Positions 40,593 through 49,669 are shown, counted from the stretch's first letter. The stretch: 64,000 bases of DNA from Bdellovibrio bacteriovorus (GCF_001592755.1 NZ_LUKF01000016.1:1-64000); one strand, 5' to 3'. The notes: generated from the sequence alone by a model not told the origin. Numbers and translations are program-made.

Positions 40593-42002
40593 ATGAGCGA
40601 GACACAATTTGATCTAATCGTTATTGGTTCTGGACCCGGTGGTTATGTGGGTGCGATTCGTGCGGCACAGTTGGGATTAAAAACAGCTGTTATCGAAAAA
40701 GATAAAACTTTCGGTGGCACGTGCTTGAATGTGGGTTGTATTCCTTCAAAAGCTCTTCTTGAAAGTTCTGAAAACTACGTGGCGGCTCAACACGATTTTG
40801 CGGCTCACGGTATTAAAGTTTCTAAAGTGGATTTAGATCTTCCAACGATGTTGGCTCGTAAAGACAAAGTCGTTAAACAAAATACAGAAGGTATCAACTT
40901 CCTCTTTAAGAAAAATAAAATCACTCCCTTCACAGGCTTCGGTAAAATTGTGGGCCAAGGAAAAGTGGAAGTGAAAGCAGACGATGGTAATACGCAAGTT
41001 CTTACAACTAAGAATATCTTGATTGCGACGGGCTCTGCACCCGTTGAACTTCCCTTCTTAAAGTTCGATGAAAAGCGCATCGTCTCTAACACGGGGGCCT
41101 TGGCTCTATCACAAGTGCCAAAAACAATGATCGTTGTTGGTGGTGGCGTGATTGGTCTTGAACTAGGTTCTGTGTGGCAACGTTTGGGTGCCAAAGTCAC
41201 AGTGATTGAATACGCAAATCGCCTTGGTGGCACTATGGACCAAGACTGCATGAACGTGCTTAAGCGCGGCTTAGAAAAAGAAGGCATGAGCTTCCTTCTT
41301 TCGACGAAAGTGACAGCGTCCAAAACATTGAATGACGGCGTTGAAGTGACTTATGAATCTTTGACCGATGGTAAAACAGCTTCCATGAAAGCCGATGTTG
41401 TTCTAGTAGCAACAGGTCGTAAGCCCTTCACTAACGGAGTGGGCTGCGAAGAAATGGGCATCCAAAAAGATCCTCAAGGTCGCATCGTCGTTGATAAACA
41501 CTTCCAAACAAATGTTCCGGGCATCTATGCTATCGGTGACGTTATTGCCGGCCCAATGCTTGCGCACAAAGCGGAAGAAGAAGGCGTGGCTTTGGCCGAG
41601 ATGTTAGCAGGCCATGCAGGACACGTGAACTACAACACAGTTCCAGGCATCATCTACACACACCCTGAGATCGCCGCTGTCGGTTTGACAGAAGAGCAAT
41701 TGAAAGAAAAAGGCATTGAATTCAACGTTGGTAAATTCCCGTTCATGGCTAACGGTCGTGCGCGTGCAAAAGGCTTCACAGAAGGTTTTGTGAAAATCAT
41801 CGCTGATAAAAAAACAGATCGCATCTTGGGTGCTCACATGGTCGGACCCAGCGTTTCTGAAATTATTCACGAAGTGGTTGTATGTATGGAATTCGGAGGC
41901 AGCAGTGAAGATCTAGCTCGCTCTTTCCATGCGCATCCAACCCTCAGTGAAGCGGTTCGCGAAGCGGCCTTGGGTGTAGAAAAACGCACAAGACAGATGT
42001 AA
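40593..42002 (+). CDS. lpd: Dihydrolipoyl dehydrogenase (E3)
   Basis: FAD enzyme that reoxidises lipoyl groups of SucB (and of other 2-oxoacid complexes) with NAD+. 469 aa from ATG 40593, which has AAAGGA upstream; the open frame extends back to 40455 through the hairpin element, but family similarity starts at MSETQFDLIVIGSGPGG. Redox disulphide GGTCLNVGCIPSKALL near residues 39-54, NAD site VVGGGVIGLELGSVW near 180, and the C-terminal catalytic HAHPTLSEAVREA near 446. Ends at a bidirectional terminator. Confidence 0.97.
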   Translation: MSETQFDLIVIGSGPGGYVGAIRAAQLGLKTAVIEKDKTFGGTCLNVGCIPSKALLESSENYVAAQHDFAAHGIKVSKVDLDLPTMLARKDKVVKQNTEGINFLFKKNKITPFTGFGKIVGQGKVEVKADDGNTQVLTTKNILIATGSAPVELPFLKFDEKRIVSNTGALALSQVPKTMIVVGGGVIGLELGSVWQRLGAKVTVIEYANRLGGTMDQDCMNVLKRGLEKEGMSFLLSTKVTASKTLNDGVEVTYESLTDGKTASMKADVVLVATGRKPFTNGVGCEEMGIQKDPQGRIVVDKHFQTNVPGIYAIGDVIAGPMLAHKAEEEGVALAEMLAGHAGHVNYNTVPGIIYTHPEIAAVGLTEEQLKEKGIEFNVGKFPFMANGRARAKGFTEGFVKIIADKKTDRILGAHMVGPSVSEIIHEVVVCMEFGGSSEDLARSFHAHPTLSEAVREAALGVEKRTRQM

Positions 42003-42022
42003 TTTTTGAACTTCTAAAAACT

Positions 42023-42055
42023 AAAAAGCCTTCAGGGATCCTGAAGGCTTTTTTA
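42023..42055. terminator. Bidirectional terminator after lpd
   Basis: A 14-bp stem (42023-42036 with 42040-42053) around a GAT loop, A-run and T-run on either side. It serves lpd and the convergent small secreted-protein gene that ends at 42058. Confidence 0.93.
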
Positions 42056-42057
42056 TT

Positions 42058-42489
42058 TTATCGACAAAGAGATTGAAGTACATCCCAACCCGGTCGCACC
42101 GCAGGCTCAATCGGAGCCTCTTCGGCAGTGGGTTCAAACTGACTGACCAGATCGTTTTCATACTTATAACAGTCACGACGTTTGAAATTTTTCTGCTGAG
42201 GCAGGCTTTCTAGCACGGTCACCATCAGATCCATATGAGCTTCATCAAGAGCCCCTTGCGGAGCACTGTTATCGCGAAGAGTTTTGATTTGCCCAAGAAC
42301 TCTATGCACAGAGCTGAAGCGTTCTTTATTGTTTCGAGCTTTGACGACTTCTTTTTGCAGAAGTTCCGCGTAACTATCCACTTGTTGACGAAGACTGCGC
42401 TGGCTTTGAATGGGAACTTCTTGGCGGATCGCTGCCGAAGCATCCAAGACTAAAAGCCAAGTAAATGCCGCTAAAAAGATACTTTTCAT
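42058..42489 (-). CDS. Small exported protein, paralogue of the one at 43200-43616
   Basis: 143 aa from ATG 42489 (SD GGAGG); a longer frame to 42747 would run across the divergent neighbour and is rejected. Signal peptide ends DASA-AIR. The mature part is helical and charged, with MVTVLESLPQQKNFKRRDCYK then VRPGWDVLQSLCR; two Cys close the pattern. It aligns by eye with the 138-aa product at 43200-43616, which shares the SL, Lys/Arg, Cys-Tyr/Glu and final Leu-x-Cys-Lys/Arg pattern. Family not recognised. Periplasmic location inferred. Confidence 0.65.
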   Translation of the reverse strand: MKSIFLAAFTWLLVLDASAAIRQEVPIQSQRSLRQQVDSYAELLQKEVVKARNNKERFSSVHRVLGQIKTLRDNSAPQGALDEAHMDLMVTVLESLPQQKNFKRRDCYKYENDLVSQFEPTAEEAPIEPAVRPGWDVLQSLCR

Positions 42490-42598
42490 GCTCGCCTCCA
42501 ACATTTTTATCGTATGACTTCCCGTTTTTAGCAATCTCGACTGTGGGGAAAGCCTAAATGCTGATACTTTTTTAATTAAGAACGTTTGAGGAACCACA

Positions 42599-43132
42599 AT
42601 GAAATGTCTATTTACCATCAGTATTATTCTTTTTTCACTTGCATCAGCCGCATCAAACAAAATGGATATGGCTTGCGTTACAGAGTTCCCATCTACAAGC
42701 TTCGTTGTCCGCGAAGCTGCCGACACCGTGATTGTTGAAATCTTCAATCACAATGGTCCGCAGTACCGTCCCGTCTATGACGGCGTCGTCACTCCGAACG
42801 ACCTCGGTACTATTGCAAAACGTGCGAACGTTGTCAGCAAACTTCCGACGATTTTACGCTTTGAATGGCCAAGAACGAAGTGTGAATACCATGGTCCATT
42901 AGTAAAATCGTGCATGGGGACCACCGACGAACAAGATGTGAACGGCTTCAAAGTCAGCGGTTGGTCTTTCACTTCATCAGAAGTGACGGAAAAAACTTTC
43001 GCGGGAGACTTTAAATCACATAAGGTGGCTGTGCATTTCAGCGTCGATGGCAGCAGCTATTCCGTGCCGATGACGTATCAGGAACATGACTGCGAACCGA
43101 ACAGGTACTTTAGGAAAAACATCCTACAGTAG
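42599..43132 (+). CDS. Exported protein of unknown function
   Basis: 177 aa, signal peptide 1-18 (ASAA-SNK), SD GAGG. The mature part is beta-rich with five Cys (MACVTE, TKCEYH, KSCMGT, HDCEPN and others), for example VIVEIFNHNG, GFKVSGWSFTSSEV and KVAVHFSVDGSSYSVPMTY, so disulphides are likely. It resembles small immunoglobulin-like or beta-sandwich periplasmic proteins without a family match. It lies between two small paralogous genes on the other strand and ends at a bidirectional terminator. Confidence 0.65.
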   Translation: MKCLFTISIILFSLASAASNKMDMACVTEFPSTSFVVREAADTVIVEIFNHNGPQYRPVYDGVVTPNDLGTIAKRANVVSKLPTILRFEWPRTKCEYHGPLVKSCMGTTDEQDVNGFKVSGWSFTSSEVTEKTFAGDFKSHKVAVHFSVDGSSYSVPMTYQEHDCEPNRYFRKNILQ

Positions 43133-43150
43133 TTGAAGCTTTAAAAACGA

Positions 43151-43180
43151 AAAAGCACGGTTCGTCACCGTGCTTTTTTT
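43151..43180. terminator. Bidirectional terminator between convergent genes
   Basis: AAAAGCACGG (43151-43160), 7-base loop, CCGTGCTTTT (43168-43177), T-run. It separates the exported-protein gene (plus) from the 138-aa gene (minus). Confidence 0.92.
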
Positions 43181-43199
43181 ATTTGCAGTAAGAGGACTC

Positions 43200-43616
43200 T
43201 TACTTGCAGATAAGATCCACGACTTGGAAGGCCTTATCCACATAAGCCTCTTTCTGGCTTTTATCGTAAGACTTCATCATGGACGTCACTTCTTTCTTAT
43301 ACTCAGGACACTTCTTAGCCTGAAATTCTTTTTTATCTGGCATGTAAGACAAAGACTCCATGAAAAGACTCATGTTCAATTCTTTTTCTTCAGATTGACG
43401 TGGATTCTTTGCACGCAAATCACTTAAGTCTTTGTAGCTTTTTAAAAAAGCATCAAAACGTTTGTTCACGTCTTTTTCTTTTTTCAGCTCGGTTTCCAAA
43501 GCGGCTACTTTTTTATTGAACTCTGAAAATACATCCACTTTCGCGGCAGCAACCGGAGTTCCTGCCGTGAATAGAGAAACAGAAATTAAAGCTCTAAGAA
43601 TTTTTGTTCTGTGCAT
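43200..43616 (-). CDS. Small exported helical protein, paralogue of 42058-42489
   Basis: 138 aa, signal peptide ending PVAA-AKVD. Mature part: Lys/Glu-rich helices (KKVAALETELKKEKDVNKRF), SLFMESLSYMPDKKEFQAKKCPEYKK and the end KAFQVVDLICK. The C-terminal pattern matches the 143-aa neighbour. Its ATG (43616, SD GGAAC-like) lies 31 bp inside the 3' end of the lysozyme-fold gene, so translation of the two is probably linked. Function unknown; one idea is a periplasmic partner or inhibitor of that enzyme. Confidence 0.65.
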   Translation of the reverse strand: MHRTKILRALISVSLFTAGTPVAAAKVDVFSEFNKKVAALETELKKEKDVNKRFDAFLKSYKDLSDLRAKNPRQSEEKELNMSLFMESLSYMPDKKEFQAKKCPEYKKEVTSMMKSYDKSQKEAYVDKAFQVVDLICK

Positions 43617-45016
43617 GTTCCTGCTCCTAAACCTTTATCCAACACACGGGCTTGCGCTTTCACGGCTGGGATGTAAATAGAATCTTTGTAAGCAAACAAG
43701 TATTGCGCCAAAGTTAAAGGCTTACCGCCCTTAGAGATGGCTTTTGCACGAGCTTCCCCGGCCTTGAATTTACCCTGGCCCGGCTCATACCAATAGTTCA
43801 TGTCAAAATCCGCTTTCGTGATCGGATACTTTTTCAAAGTCGCGATACGATACTTCAACCACTCGCGGAAGAACATCGCCGGACGACCTGGGCCTGAATT
43901 GTAGGCCATTACGAAAAGCATCTCTTTGATAGTCTCTTTGTCAAAGCTATCAATTCCCGCATCCTTCATCAACTGCTCAGCCCCTTTGAAGTTCGGATCT
44001 TTAGTGTCTTTAGAACGAGCAAAGGCGTTGTTCGCATTGCGTTTTGTCGCATGATAGAAAATTCCGTAATACACAAGGCTGCGCAATGGATTCGGAGGAG
44101 ACGAAATCGCGTGACAGCGATTGGCATCATCCGCTTTGATATCTTCCGCACTCTTAGGAACGGCGCCAGGGATTTTCATCAAGCGTTTGCAAGACTCTTT
44201 TTCGCTGTTCGTAATACGACCTTTGAAGTTCGGATAGTTTTGCTGAACGTCCACAAGGGCTTGATCTGTGAATTGACCAATACCACCGTCGTTCACCAGA
44301 CCAAATGCATTTACGTGCAAACCACTTTCATTTGAAAGTTTAGGCGCAATGAATTTCGCAGGCACATCAAGACAGTCAGCCACATCAATCAAAGAGTTAT
44401 AGACCAAGTTAACGTAATCTTCCGTTACACAGGCTTTGTGCCCATAGCGCTCTGGTTTACCTTCAGGATCCTTATCACACTTAGAGAACAAGTGCGGATC
44501 ATGCTTATAATCCTTAACGTCCTTCACTTCACGTTGTTCCGTAGGACCTTTGGTGCGATTGTAAGCAATGTCGGCTTCCCTTTTTTCTTCTGGAGTCAAC
44601 GCACGGTCTTTCCAGAAGCGTCTCATGATATAAAGCGCGCATTTGCGAGGCAGAACTTCTGCAGTCTTAGAATAATCACGAGTTCCAGAAAACAATCCTT
44701 GTGGATCTGCCTTCTTGAAAGCTTCGAATTTGTCTTGAAGATAGTTACGGTCTTTGCCGCAATCTTCAGGTTTTTCAAAGCTCAAAATATTAGGTGTGCT
44801 GCCAAATTGACAGTTGCAAGTCATGTCTTCTTGAGAAGCCGTCATCGTTGAAACGGACTGATTCGCCAAGTTGATTTTTTGAATGACTGTTTCTTCTGCT
44901 GAAGAAGCGAAGTCGCCTCCGTCAGGTCTGTAATACAAGCCATACCAGCCGAAAACTGCAAAGCAAGTAAAACAACAAAACGTGTAAAGCCAGAAGGATG
45001 TCCTTGATTGCTTCAC
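43586..45016 (-). CDS. Membrane-anchored lysozyme-fold (lytic transglycosylase-like) protein
   Basis: 476 aa, GTG start at 45016 with SD AAGGAG. A transmembrane anchor near residues 8-28 (WLYTFCCFTCFAVFGWYGL) is followed by a Cys-rich periplasmic region. Around residues 240-265 is LSNESGLHVNAFG...GIGQFT, matching the SLT Glu-Ser-Gly and Gly-x-Gly-Gln blocks, and near 375 MAYNSGPGRP matches the AYNAGPG block. A long insert (about 270-370) separates them. So this is a divergent lytic transglycosylase, likely acting on peptidoglycan; catalysis is inferred from Glu position only. Confidence 0.75.
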   Translation of the reverse strand: MKQSRTSFWLYTFCCFTCFAVFGWYGLYYRPDGGDFASSAEETVIQKINLANQSVSTMTASQEDMTCNCQFGSTPNILSFEKPEDCGKDRNYLQDKFEAFKKADPQGLFSGTRDYSKTAEVLPRKCALYIMRRFWKDRALTPEEKREADIAYNRTKGPTEQREVKDVKDYKHDPHLFSKCDKDPEGKPERYGHKACVTEDYVNLVYNSLIDVADCLDVPAKFIAPKLSNESGLHVNAFGLVNDGGIGQFTDQALVDVQQNYPNFKGRITNSEKESCKRLMKIPGAVPKSAEDIKADDANRCHAISSPPNPLRSLVYYGIFYHATKRNANNAFARSKDTKDPNFKGAEQLMKDAGIDSFDKETIKEMLFVMAYNSGPGRPAMFFREWLKYRIATLKKYPITKADFDMNYWYEPGQGKFKAGEARAKAISKGGKPLTLAQYLFAYKDSIYIPAVKAQARVLDKGLGAGTCTEQKFLEL

Positions 45017-45137
45017 CCTACTCTCCTTTTTGATAGTGCATCAGCTTCTTATCTGTTTATTCAAAGCAAAACTAAAGGTACGAAAGTCCAGATGCTTCCA
45101 CAATTCTTGAAGAGTTCTAATTTTGAGACGGTGAAAT

Positions 45138-45692
45138 TTAGAAACTGTAAGAGATGGCAAGGACGGCGTTCGCCCCACCTAAGAAATAAAAAAGACCGCG
45201 CATGTCTTCATCTTCGGATTGGCTGGCGCTATAAATATTCACAGCCGCAATCAAAGCATGAGTCGCGACTCGAATCCAACGGCGATTTTCACGCAATTCG
45301 TTTTGTTTCAAAAGATATCGTTGCAGCACTTCATTCTTCTGTGCGAGCGAGAGCGATGAACCCTCTAACGCATAATAAAAAGATGAGGTCTCGCTTCCCG
45401 CCCAATAGTAGCTGGCGCCGACACCGATCGCTGCCAGTCCCACATTCGATGTGATCGCAAAAAGTGTCTGACTGAAAATCTCTTCAGAGTGAAAGTATCC
45501 TACCGTTCCACCGACAGCCGCCACCGCGCCTGAAATCATGTAACTCAAGCCTTTTATTTCCTGCGCTTTTTCTTCTTCTAAAACATGTTTACGAAATTCG
45601 TTCCATTGAACGGGACCGTCATAATGTCCGTCTTCAGAAAATGATTTCAATGGGCTTAAAAGAAGAATGAGCAAGAAGAGACCCAGCTTCAT
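45138..45692 (-). CDS. Exported or membrane protein of unknown function
   Basis: 184 aa. Signal peptide (SFS-EDGHY), then a soluble helical part with LEEEKAQEIKGLSYMISG and about four hydrophobic helices (AAVGGTVGYF, VGLAAIGVGASYYW, ALIAAVNIYSA, FYFLGGANAVLAI). It ends in Phe. Location is probably the inner membrane. Last gene of a three-gene operon with a TPR lipoprotein and a beta-barrel; it overlaps the barrel gene by four bases. No family recognised. Confidence 0.6.
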   Translation of the reverse strand: MKLGLFLLILLLSPLKSFSEDGHYDGPVQWNEFRKHVLEEEKAQEIKGLSYMISGAVAAVGGTVGYFHSEEIFSQTLFAITSNVGLAAIGVGASYYWAGSETSSFYYALEGSSLSLAQKNEVLQRYLLKQNELRENRRWIRVATHALIAAVNIYSASQSEDEDMRGLFYFLGGANAVLAISYSF

Positions 45693-46702
45693 AGCGTGAT
45701 TCCCATCTGAATAAAGACGCCTCGACTGACTTTTTCGCTCCAGTACGTTAAACCACTGGTGAAGTTTTTAAATGTTAAAAGAAAGCCGGCAGAATGATCG
45801 TATTCTGACACACTGGCCACCGCATGAAGAATACCCAATTCATAAGCCGCAGCCACGCGGAAAGCATCCCGCGCATTTTCAGTTTTTGAATGTAGATGAA
45901 ATTGCACTCCCAATTCGAAAAGCCCCAATGGCACCAGAGGTTTTACAGAAGCCCCTAGAAGACCTTCTGGTTTAATTGGATATTCTTCTGTTTTTCTGTC
46001 AGAAAAACCCCATTGACTTAACATCGCTGAAATCTGTGGCTGCCAGGCTAAATCTTCCCACGCATAAAGAAGACCGGGTTCGACGTAAACCAGCTCTTGC
46101 GTCTCCGGTGCTAATATTTCTTTCGAGTTCCCGGCAAAAGCTTCGCTCAAAGCGAAATACTGCCCAATAAATCGCACATGCGTGTAGCGCACCTGAAGAC
46201 CCGCATAGAGATTGTCGTACAAATAAGTACCGACTTGTGCTTTCACGCTTTGCTCTTCGGCCAAAAGTAAATCAATCATCGGCAAAGAGGGATTTTCCAT
46301 CCGAGAGATCGCAACGATACGATAGGGCTCAAAAGAAACGCCCCATTTCGGAGCCTGAAAAGAGGCTTCAAAAGAAAACTCCCCTTCAATATTTTCTCGA
46401 CGAGAAAAAAACTTAGCCACGGCGGCTTCGTCTTCGTTGCCTTGCAAAAGGTCTTCGGCTTCTTTGATGTACTCAAGATTGCTTCCCATAAAAATGTCAG
46501 CGTCAAATCGACGAGCCCGATCTTTGGCGACAGCGGCGGGATTGCACGGAAGACCTTTTTGAACACTGTCCATGGTATAACAAGAACTGCCCAACGAGCG
46601 CGCCAGGAAACGAGTGGATCCATCACGCAATGCTGATGGCAATGTATTTGCTGAAGCCAAGCAGGAAACAAAAAGTAAAAACAAGATGAGCCTTAGAAGC
46701 AT
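45689..46702 (-). CDS. Outer-membrane beta-barrel-like protein
   Basis: 337 aa, signal peptide 1-18 (LASA-NTLP). The mature part has a Cys pair (SSCYTMDSVQKGLPCNP), then alternating aromatic strands (VSFEPYRIVAISRM, YAGLQVRYTHVRFIG, VYVEPGLLYAWED, FQLGVQFHLHS-type) and ends GVFIQMGITL, which fits a barrel of the PMT/conjugation-like outer-membrane type. Middle gene of the three-gene operon; overlaps both neighbours (10 and 4 bases). Substrate unknown. Confidence 0.6.
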   Translation of the reverse strand: MLLRLILFLLFVSCLASANTLPSALRDGSTRFLARSLGSSCYTMDSVQKGLPCNPAAVAKDRARRFDADIFMGSNLEYIKEAEDLLQGNEDEAAVAKFFSRRENIEGEFSFEASFQAPKWGVSFEPYRIVAISRMENPSLPMIDLLLAEEQSVKAQVGTYLYDNLYAGLQVRYTHVRFIGQYFALSEAFAGNSKEILAPETQELVYVEPGLLYAWEDLAWQPQISAMLSQWGFSDRKTEEYPIKPEGLLGASVKPLVPLGLFELGVQFHLHSKTENARDAFRVAAAYELGILHAVASVSEYDHSAGFLLTFKNFTSGLTYWSEKVSRGVFIQMGITL

Positions 46703-47421
46703 ACACGCTCCCGCGGCCAGGGCTTCGCCAAGGCTTCTGCTTTTATCTTTTCAATTTCGTTTTCAAAACGCTCGCAGTCTTTTTGTTTTTCAGGAAAAGA
46801 TTTTTGCACATCTTTCACTAACAACTTCACCACATCTAGAATATTTAAAGACCAAGTAAAGAACGGACGTAAATCTTCAGTACATACCTTGCCTTGAGTG
46901 GTGATGAGATAATTCTGCAGACCTTCGCTCACAAGGGATTTGATATATACAACTCTTAAAGTCGCGGAATACAACGCTGCTCCTGGTTCTGTGACGTCTT
47001 CAAGAACTTGCAGCGCGCGCGAAATATCTTCACGCGGAGCCGAAGAAAGTTCTGGCACTTTTTCCCAATGCGCAGACACCTGGCGAAGCACGCTTAAAAG
47101 TCCCGTGGTTGGCTCCCCCGTCTTCGCATGTGCAATCTCAATCTGCGGAATTTCCTTCACAACGACGAATGAATAAATCTTTTCGATCTTCACGCCGGCT
47201 CGGGCAGCATAGGCCGAGGCTAACGCCAGCTTCACGTGATAGTGCGGATCTTTTGCGGATAGTTCCGCGAAATAAGAAATGGCCTCATCCGTGCGTCCGT
47301 CATCCAACAAAGAAAATCCCCTAGAAAGTGCTTTTTCTCGGGTCATGGGATCTTCTTTTGACTGGCACGACGAAAGTCCTAACAGTAGGACGAGTGCTAA
47401 TTTAAGCGGGTTTCTATGCAT
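46693..47421 (-). CDS. TPR-type lipoprotein
   Basis: 242 aa, lipobox LSSC near residue 19. Residues about 30-75 form helical pairs with TPR spacing (ALSRGFSLLDDGRTDEAISYFAELSAKDPHYHVKLALASAYAARAG); the rest is helical (VYIKSLVSEGLQNYLI, EIEKIKAEALAKPW). No SD is seen before the ATG. First gene of a three-gene operon; likely an outer-membrane or periplasmic scaffold for the barrel that follows. Function unknown. Confidence 0.65.
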   Translation of the reverse strand: MHRNPLKLALVLLLGLSSCQSKEDPMTREKALSRGFSLLDDGRTDEAISYFAELSAKDPHYHVKLALASAYAARAGVKIEKIYSFVVVKEIPQIEIAHAKTGEPTTGLLSVLRQVSAHWEKVPELSSAPREDISRALQVLEDVTEPGAALYSATLRVVYIKSLVSEGLQNYLITTQGKVCTEDLRPFFTWSLNILDVVKLLVKDVQKSFPEKQKDCERFENEIEKIKAEALAKPWPRERVCF

Positions 47422-47550
47422 AGGACACGGATGTTAACGCCTTGCATTGGAAAATTCGACAGGGCACGCGACGCAGTAAAAATTATTCATTGATCCTTAC
47501 TTCGCCGCAATATACCCCTGCCACCGTGTAACACTTCTAAGGATGGTGTC

Positions 47551-48858
47551 ATGTTTCGTCTACTATTAGTAACAACGACTTTTTTTGCTAGTTTTTCTGC
47601 GTCTGCGGCCGTTTGGACGTCCGTCAACGATTGGTCTTCTGCCTGGGAAGATCGTTACGCAGAGTGGGTTCGCACAGAATGGCGCACGGACTTCTTTTCT
47701 CGTCGCACTTTAGCCAATGGCCAAAGCAATCCTTATTATGGATTGAAAGTGGATTGTGCCGACACGGTTTATTCTATGCGTATTATCTTTGCGTATGAAA
47801 ACCGTCTGCCTTTCGTCGCGCAAGACCCGACAGCTTCAGGAAAAACAATTTCCAATAAAATGAGTCGCTGGGACAGCCAAAGCGAGACGAATCGCGTTCG
47901 CAATTTCTTGTGGTTCATCTATGAAACGATGAGCACACGCTCTCTTCCGAATGATACTTACCCTGTCGCGATCAACCGCAATGTGATTCGCTCAGGTTCG
48001 TTGATCTTAACGACGAAGAAAAATCATCACTCATGGACGGTAAAAGAGATTTTGCCTATCGGTGTACCTCACCTAGTTTACAACTCTGTTGTTGGTGCAA
48101 CGACGGGTTTGGGTTTGCAAGAACGTCAATCTTGGCCCAATCCTGAATGGGTTTTTGAAGGTGAATACGCAGCTTCAGGACACGCGGGCTTCCGCGCTTG
48201 GAGACCGGCTTCTGCTTTGAACATCCCGGTATGGCAAGTGCCTGGCTATAGCGAAGAACAGTACCGCATTCCATTGAACAAATGGGTTCGTTACGTGCAA
48301 AACCGTTTGGCTCTTCGTCAAGAAACAGACGATCAAATGGTGGCGCGTATGTTGAAAACGATCTGTGTAGGCTTTGCTGATCGCGTGAATTATGCGCGTG
48401 AGGGTATCGACTATATCAGAAAGAATCCGCGTTGCATGAACTACGCAACCTACGACAATTATTCGACACCTAATCGCGATCAACGCGTGTTTGACGATAT
48501 GATGTCATTGCGTCGCGCTTACCGCGAAATCTTGCAAATCAATGGTGGCAATCAATTGAGTGCGGCTTCGGTTCAGCAATTGAATAAAATCTTCCCATTC
48601 ATCCAACAAAGTGCGGCTTACGAAGCTTCTAAAATGACATCTTTGGGTATCAGCAGCGCCTCTGTTTGCGTTACTGAGTACTATCCAGGGCGCAAAATGG
48701 ATTTGGCTGAGTTCAAGCGTCGCATGTTTGCAGGCCTCATTTCCAACAACCCGCACGATGACCTTGAGTATCGCTGGGGCGAAGCGCGTGGACCTTCGCA
48801 GCGTGCAAGATCATGTCAATCGTGGGATTCTTGGAGTCCGGATCTTTCAAACAACTAG
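47551..48858 (+). CDS. Exported protein with possible cysteine-hydrolase fold
   Basis: 435 aa, signal peptide 1-19 (SASA-AVWT), SD AAGGA. Near residue 70 is LKVDCADTVYSMRIIFA, and near 158 KKNHHSWTVKEI: the Cys-Ala-Asp then His-His/Ser-Trp pattern is like NlpC/P60 or transglutaminase-type enzymes (Cys nucleophile, His). The third catalytic residue cannot be placed. The rest is helical with six Cys, ending CVTEYYPGRKMDLAEFKRRM. Followed nine bases later by a membrane-anchored gene. Enzymatic role is inference. Confidence 0.6.
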   Translation: MFRLLLVTTTFFASFSASAAVWTSVNDWSSAWEDRYAEWVRTEWRTDFFSRRTLANGQSNPYYGLKVDCADTVYSMRIIFAYENRLPFVAQDPTASGKTISNKMSRWDSQSETNRVRNFLWFIYETMSTRSLPNDTYPVAINRNVIRSGSLILTTKKNHHSWTVKEILPIGVPHLVYNSVVGATTGLGLQERQSWPNPEWVFEGEYAASGHAGFRAWRPASALNIPVWQVPGYSEEQYRIPLNKWVRYVQNRLALRQETDDQMVARMLKTICVGFADRVNYAREGIDYIRKNPRCMNYATYDNYSTPNRDQRVFDDMMSLRRAYREILQINGGNQLSAASVQQLNKIFPFIQQSAAYEASKMTSLGISSASVCVTEYYPGRKMDLAEFKRRMFAGLISNNPHDDLEYRWGEARGPSQRARSCQSWDSWSPDLSNN

Positions 48859-48867
48859 ATAGGAACT

Positions 48868-49575
48868 ATGAAACCGATCACTCTTAAAGTATGGATTCTG
48901 TGGGCGCTGGTGTTATTCATCCTTGGCGTCCTTGCAGATTATTATTTCTTACACATTCTTTTTCACGAAAAACAAAATGGCAACGGAACCCAAATCGAAG
49001 CGATGGGGACGCCAGCTGAAACGCCAGCGGCCCAACCGACTCCAGAGACGGGGGTTGACTCTTCATTTCTTGACCGCAATGCCAGCGACGAATCAGCAAA
49101 CAGTTTGCCTCAACAGGACAACTTCCTAGCGTCTTTGAAAGCTTGTGCTCCTGAAATTGCAGCCCAAGCTATCGCAACCCCCGAGGCTTTGCTTGAGTAC
49201 TTGCAAAAAAGCGTGGGTGTGGCTCGCGAAGAAATCGCCGTTGAAAACTATCACCTGACACTGAAAGACGGAACTCTTCGTCGCGTTCACGTGATCGCTT
49301 CTGACAATACGAACTCCGCTGATAAAAAAGAAATCCGTTATTTCAAATTGGATGCGGAAGGTTACCCAGAACGTCTTCCGCTAAAAGGCGACGAAACTGT
49401 TGAATCCTTGATCGCTCAAGGAACGGTGACGAAGCATGAAGTAAAATCAAAGTTAGATCTTAAAGATGGATCTAGCGTCAGTCTTGAAATGCACGACCAG
49501 CGTGCCTTTGAATTCCAGTACGACAATCACGGAAAAGTGCTTTCCTGCCGTCTGCGCGCCTGCCAATGTCCTTAG
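48868..49575 (+). CDS. Membrane-anchored protein of unknown function
   Basis: 235 aa, SD AGGA. One N-terminal transmembrane helix (residues about 8-28) then a Pro/Thr/Ala-rich linker (about 45-60) and a soluble domain with two segments: LKACAPEIAAQAIATPEALLEYL near 90 and beta strands (NYHLTLKDGTLRRVHVIA, VSLEMHDQRAFEFQYDNHGKV), ending RACQCP. Cys at about 93 and two at the end could form disulphides in the periplasm. It lies nine bases after the putative cysteine-hydrolase gene, so the two may work together. Confidence 0.65.
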   Translation: MKPITLKVWILWALVLFILGVLADYYFLHILFHEKQNGNGTQIEAMGTPAETPAAQPTPETGVDSSFLDRNASDESANSLPQQDNFLASLKACAPEIAAQAIATPEALLEYLQKSVGVAREEIAVENYHLTLKDGTLRRVHVIASDNTNSADKKEIRYFKLDAEGYPERLPLKGDETVESLIAQGTVTKHEVKSKLDLKDGSSVSLEMHDQRAFEFQYDNHGKVLSCRLRACQCP

Positions 49576-49669
49576 GACCTTCCTTGGTCTAGGACCGCAT
49601 TAAGTTGCTGTCACAGTATTTCAAATCACAGTCCCTCTGATACAGTAAATGTTAGAGGGTCTTTGATCT

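Noticed and set aside
42490-42747. 86-residue N-terminal extension of the 143-aa protein
   Set aside because: It would overlap the start of a divergent exported-protein gene and hide a clear signal peptide with SD at 42489.
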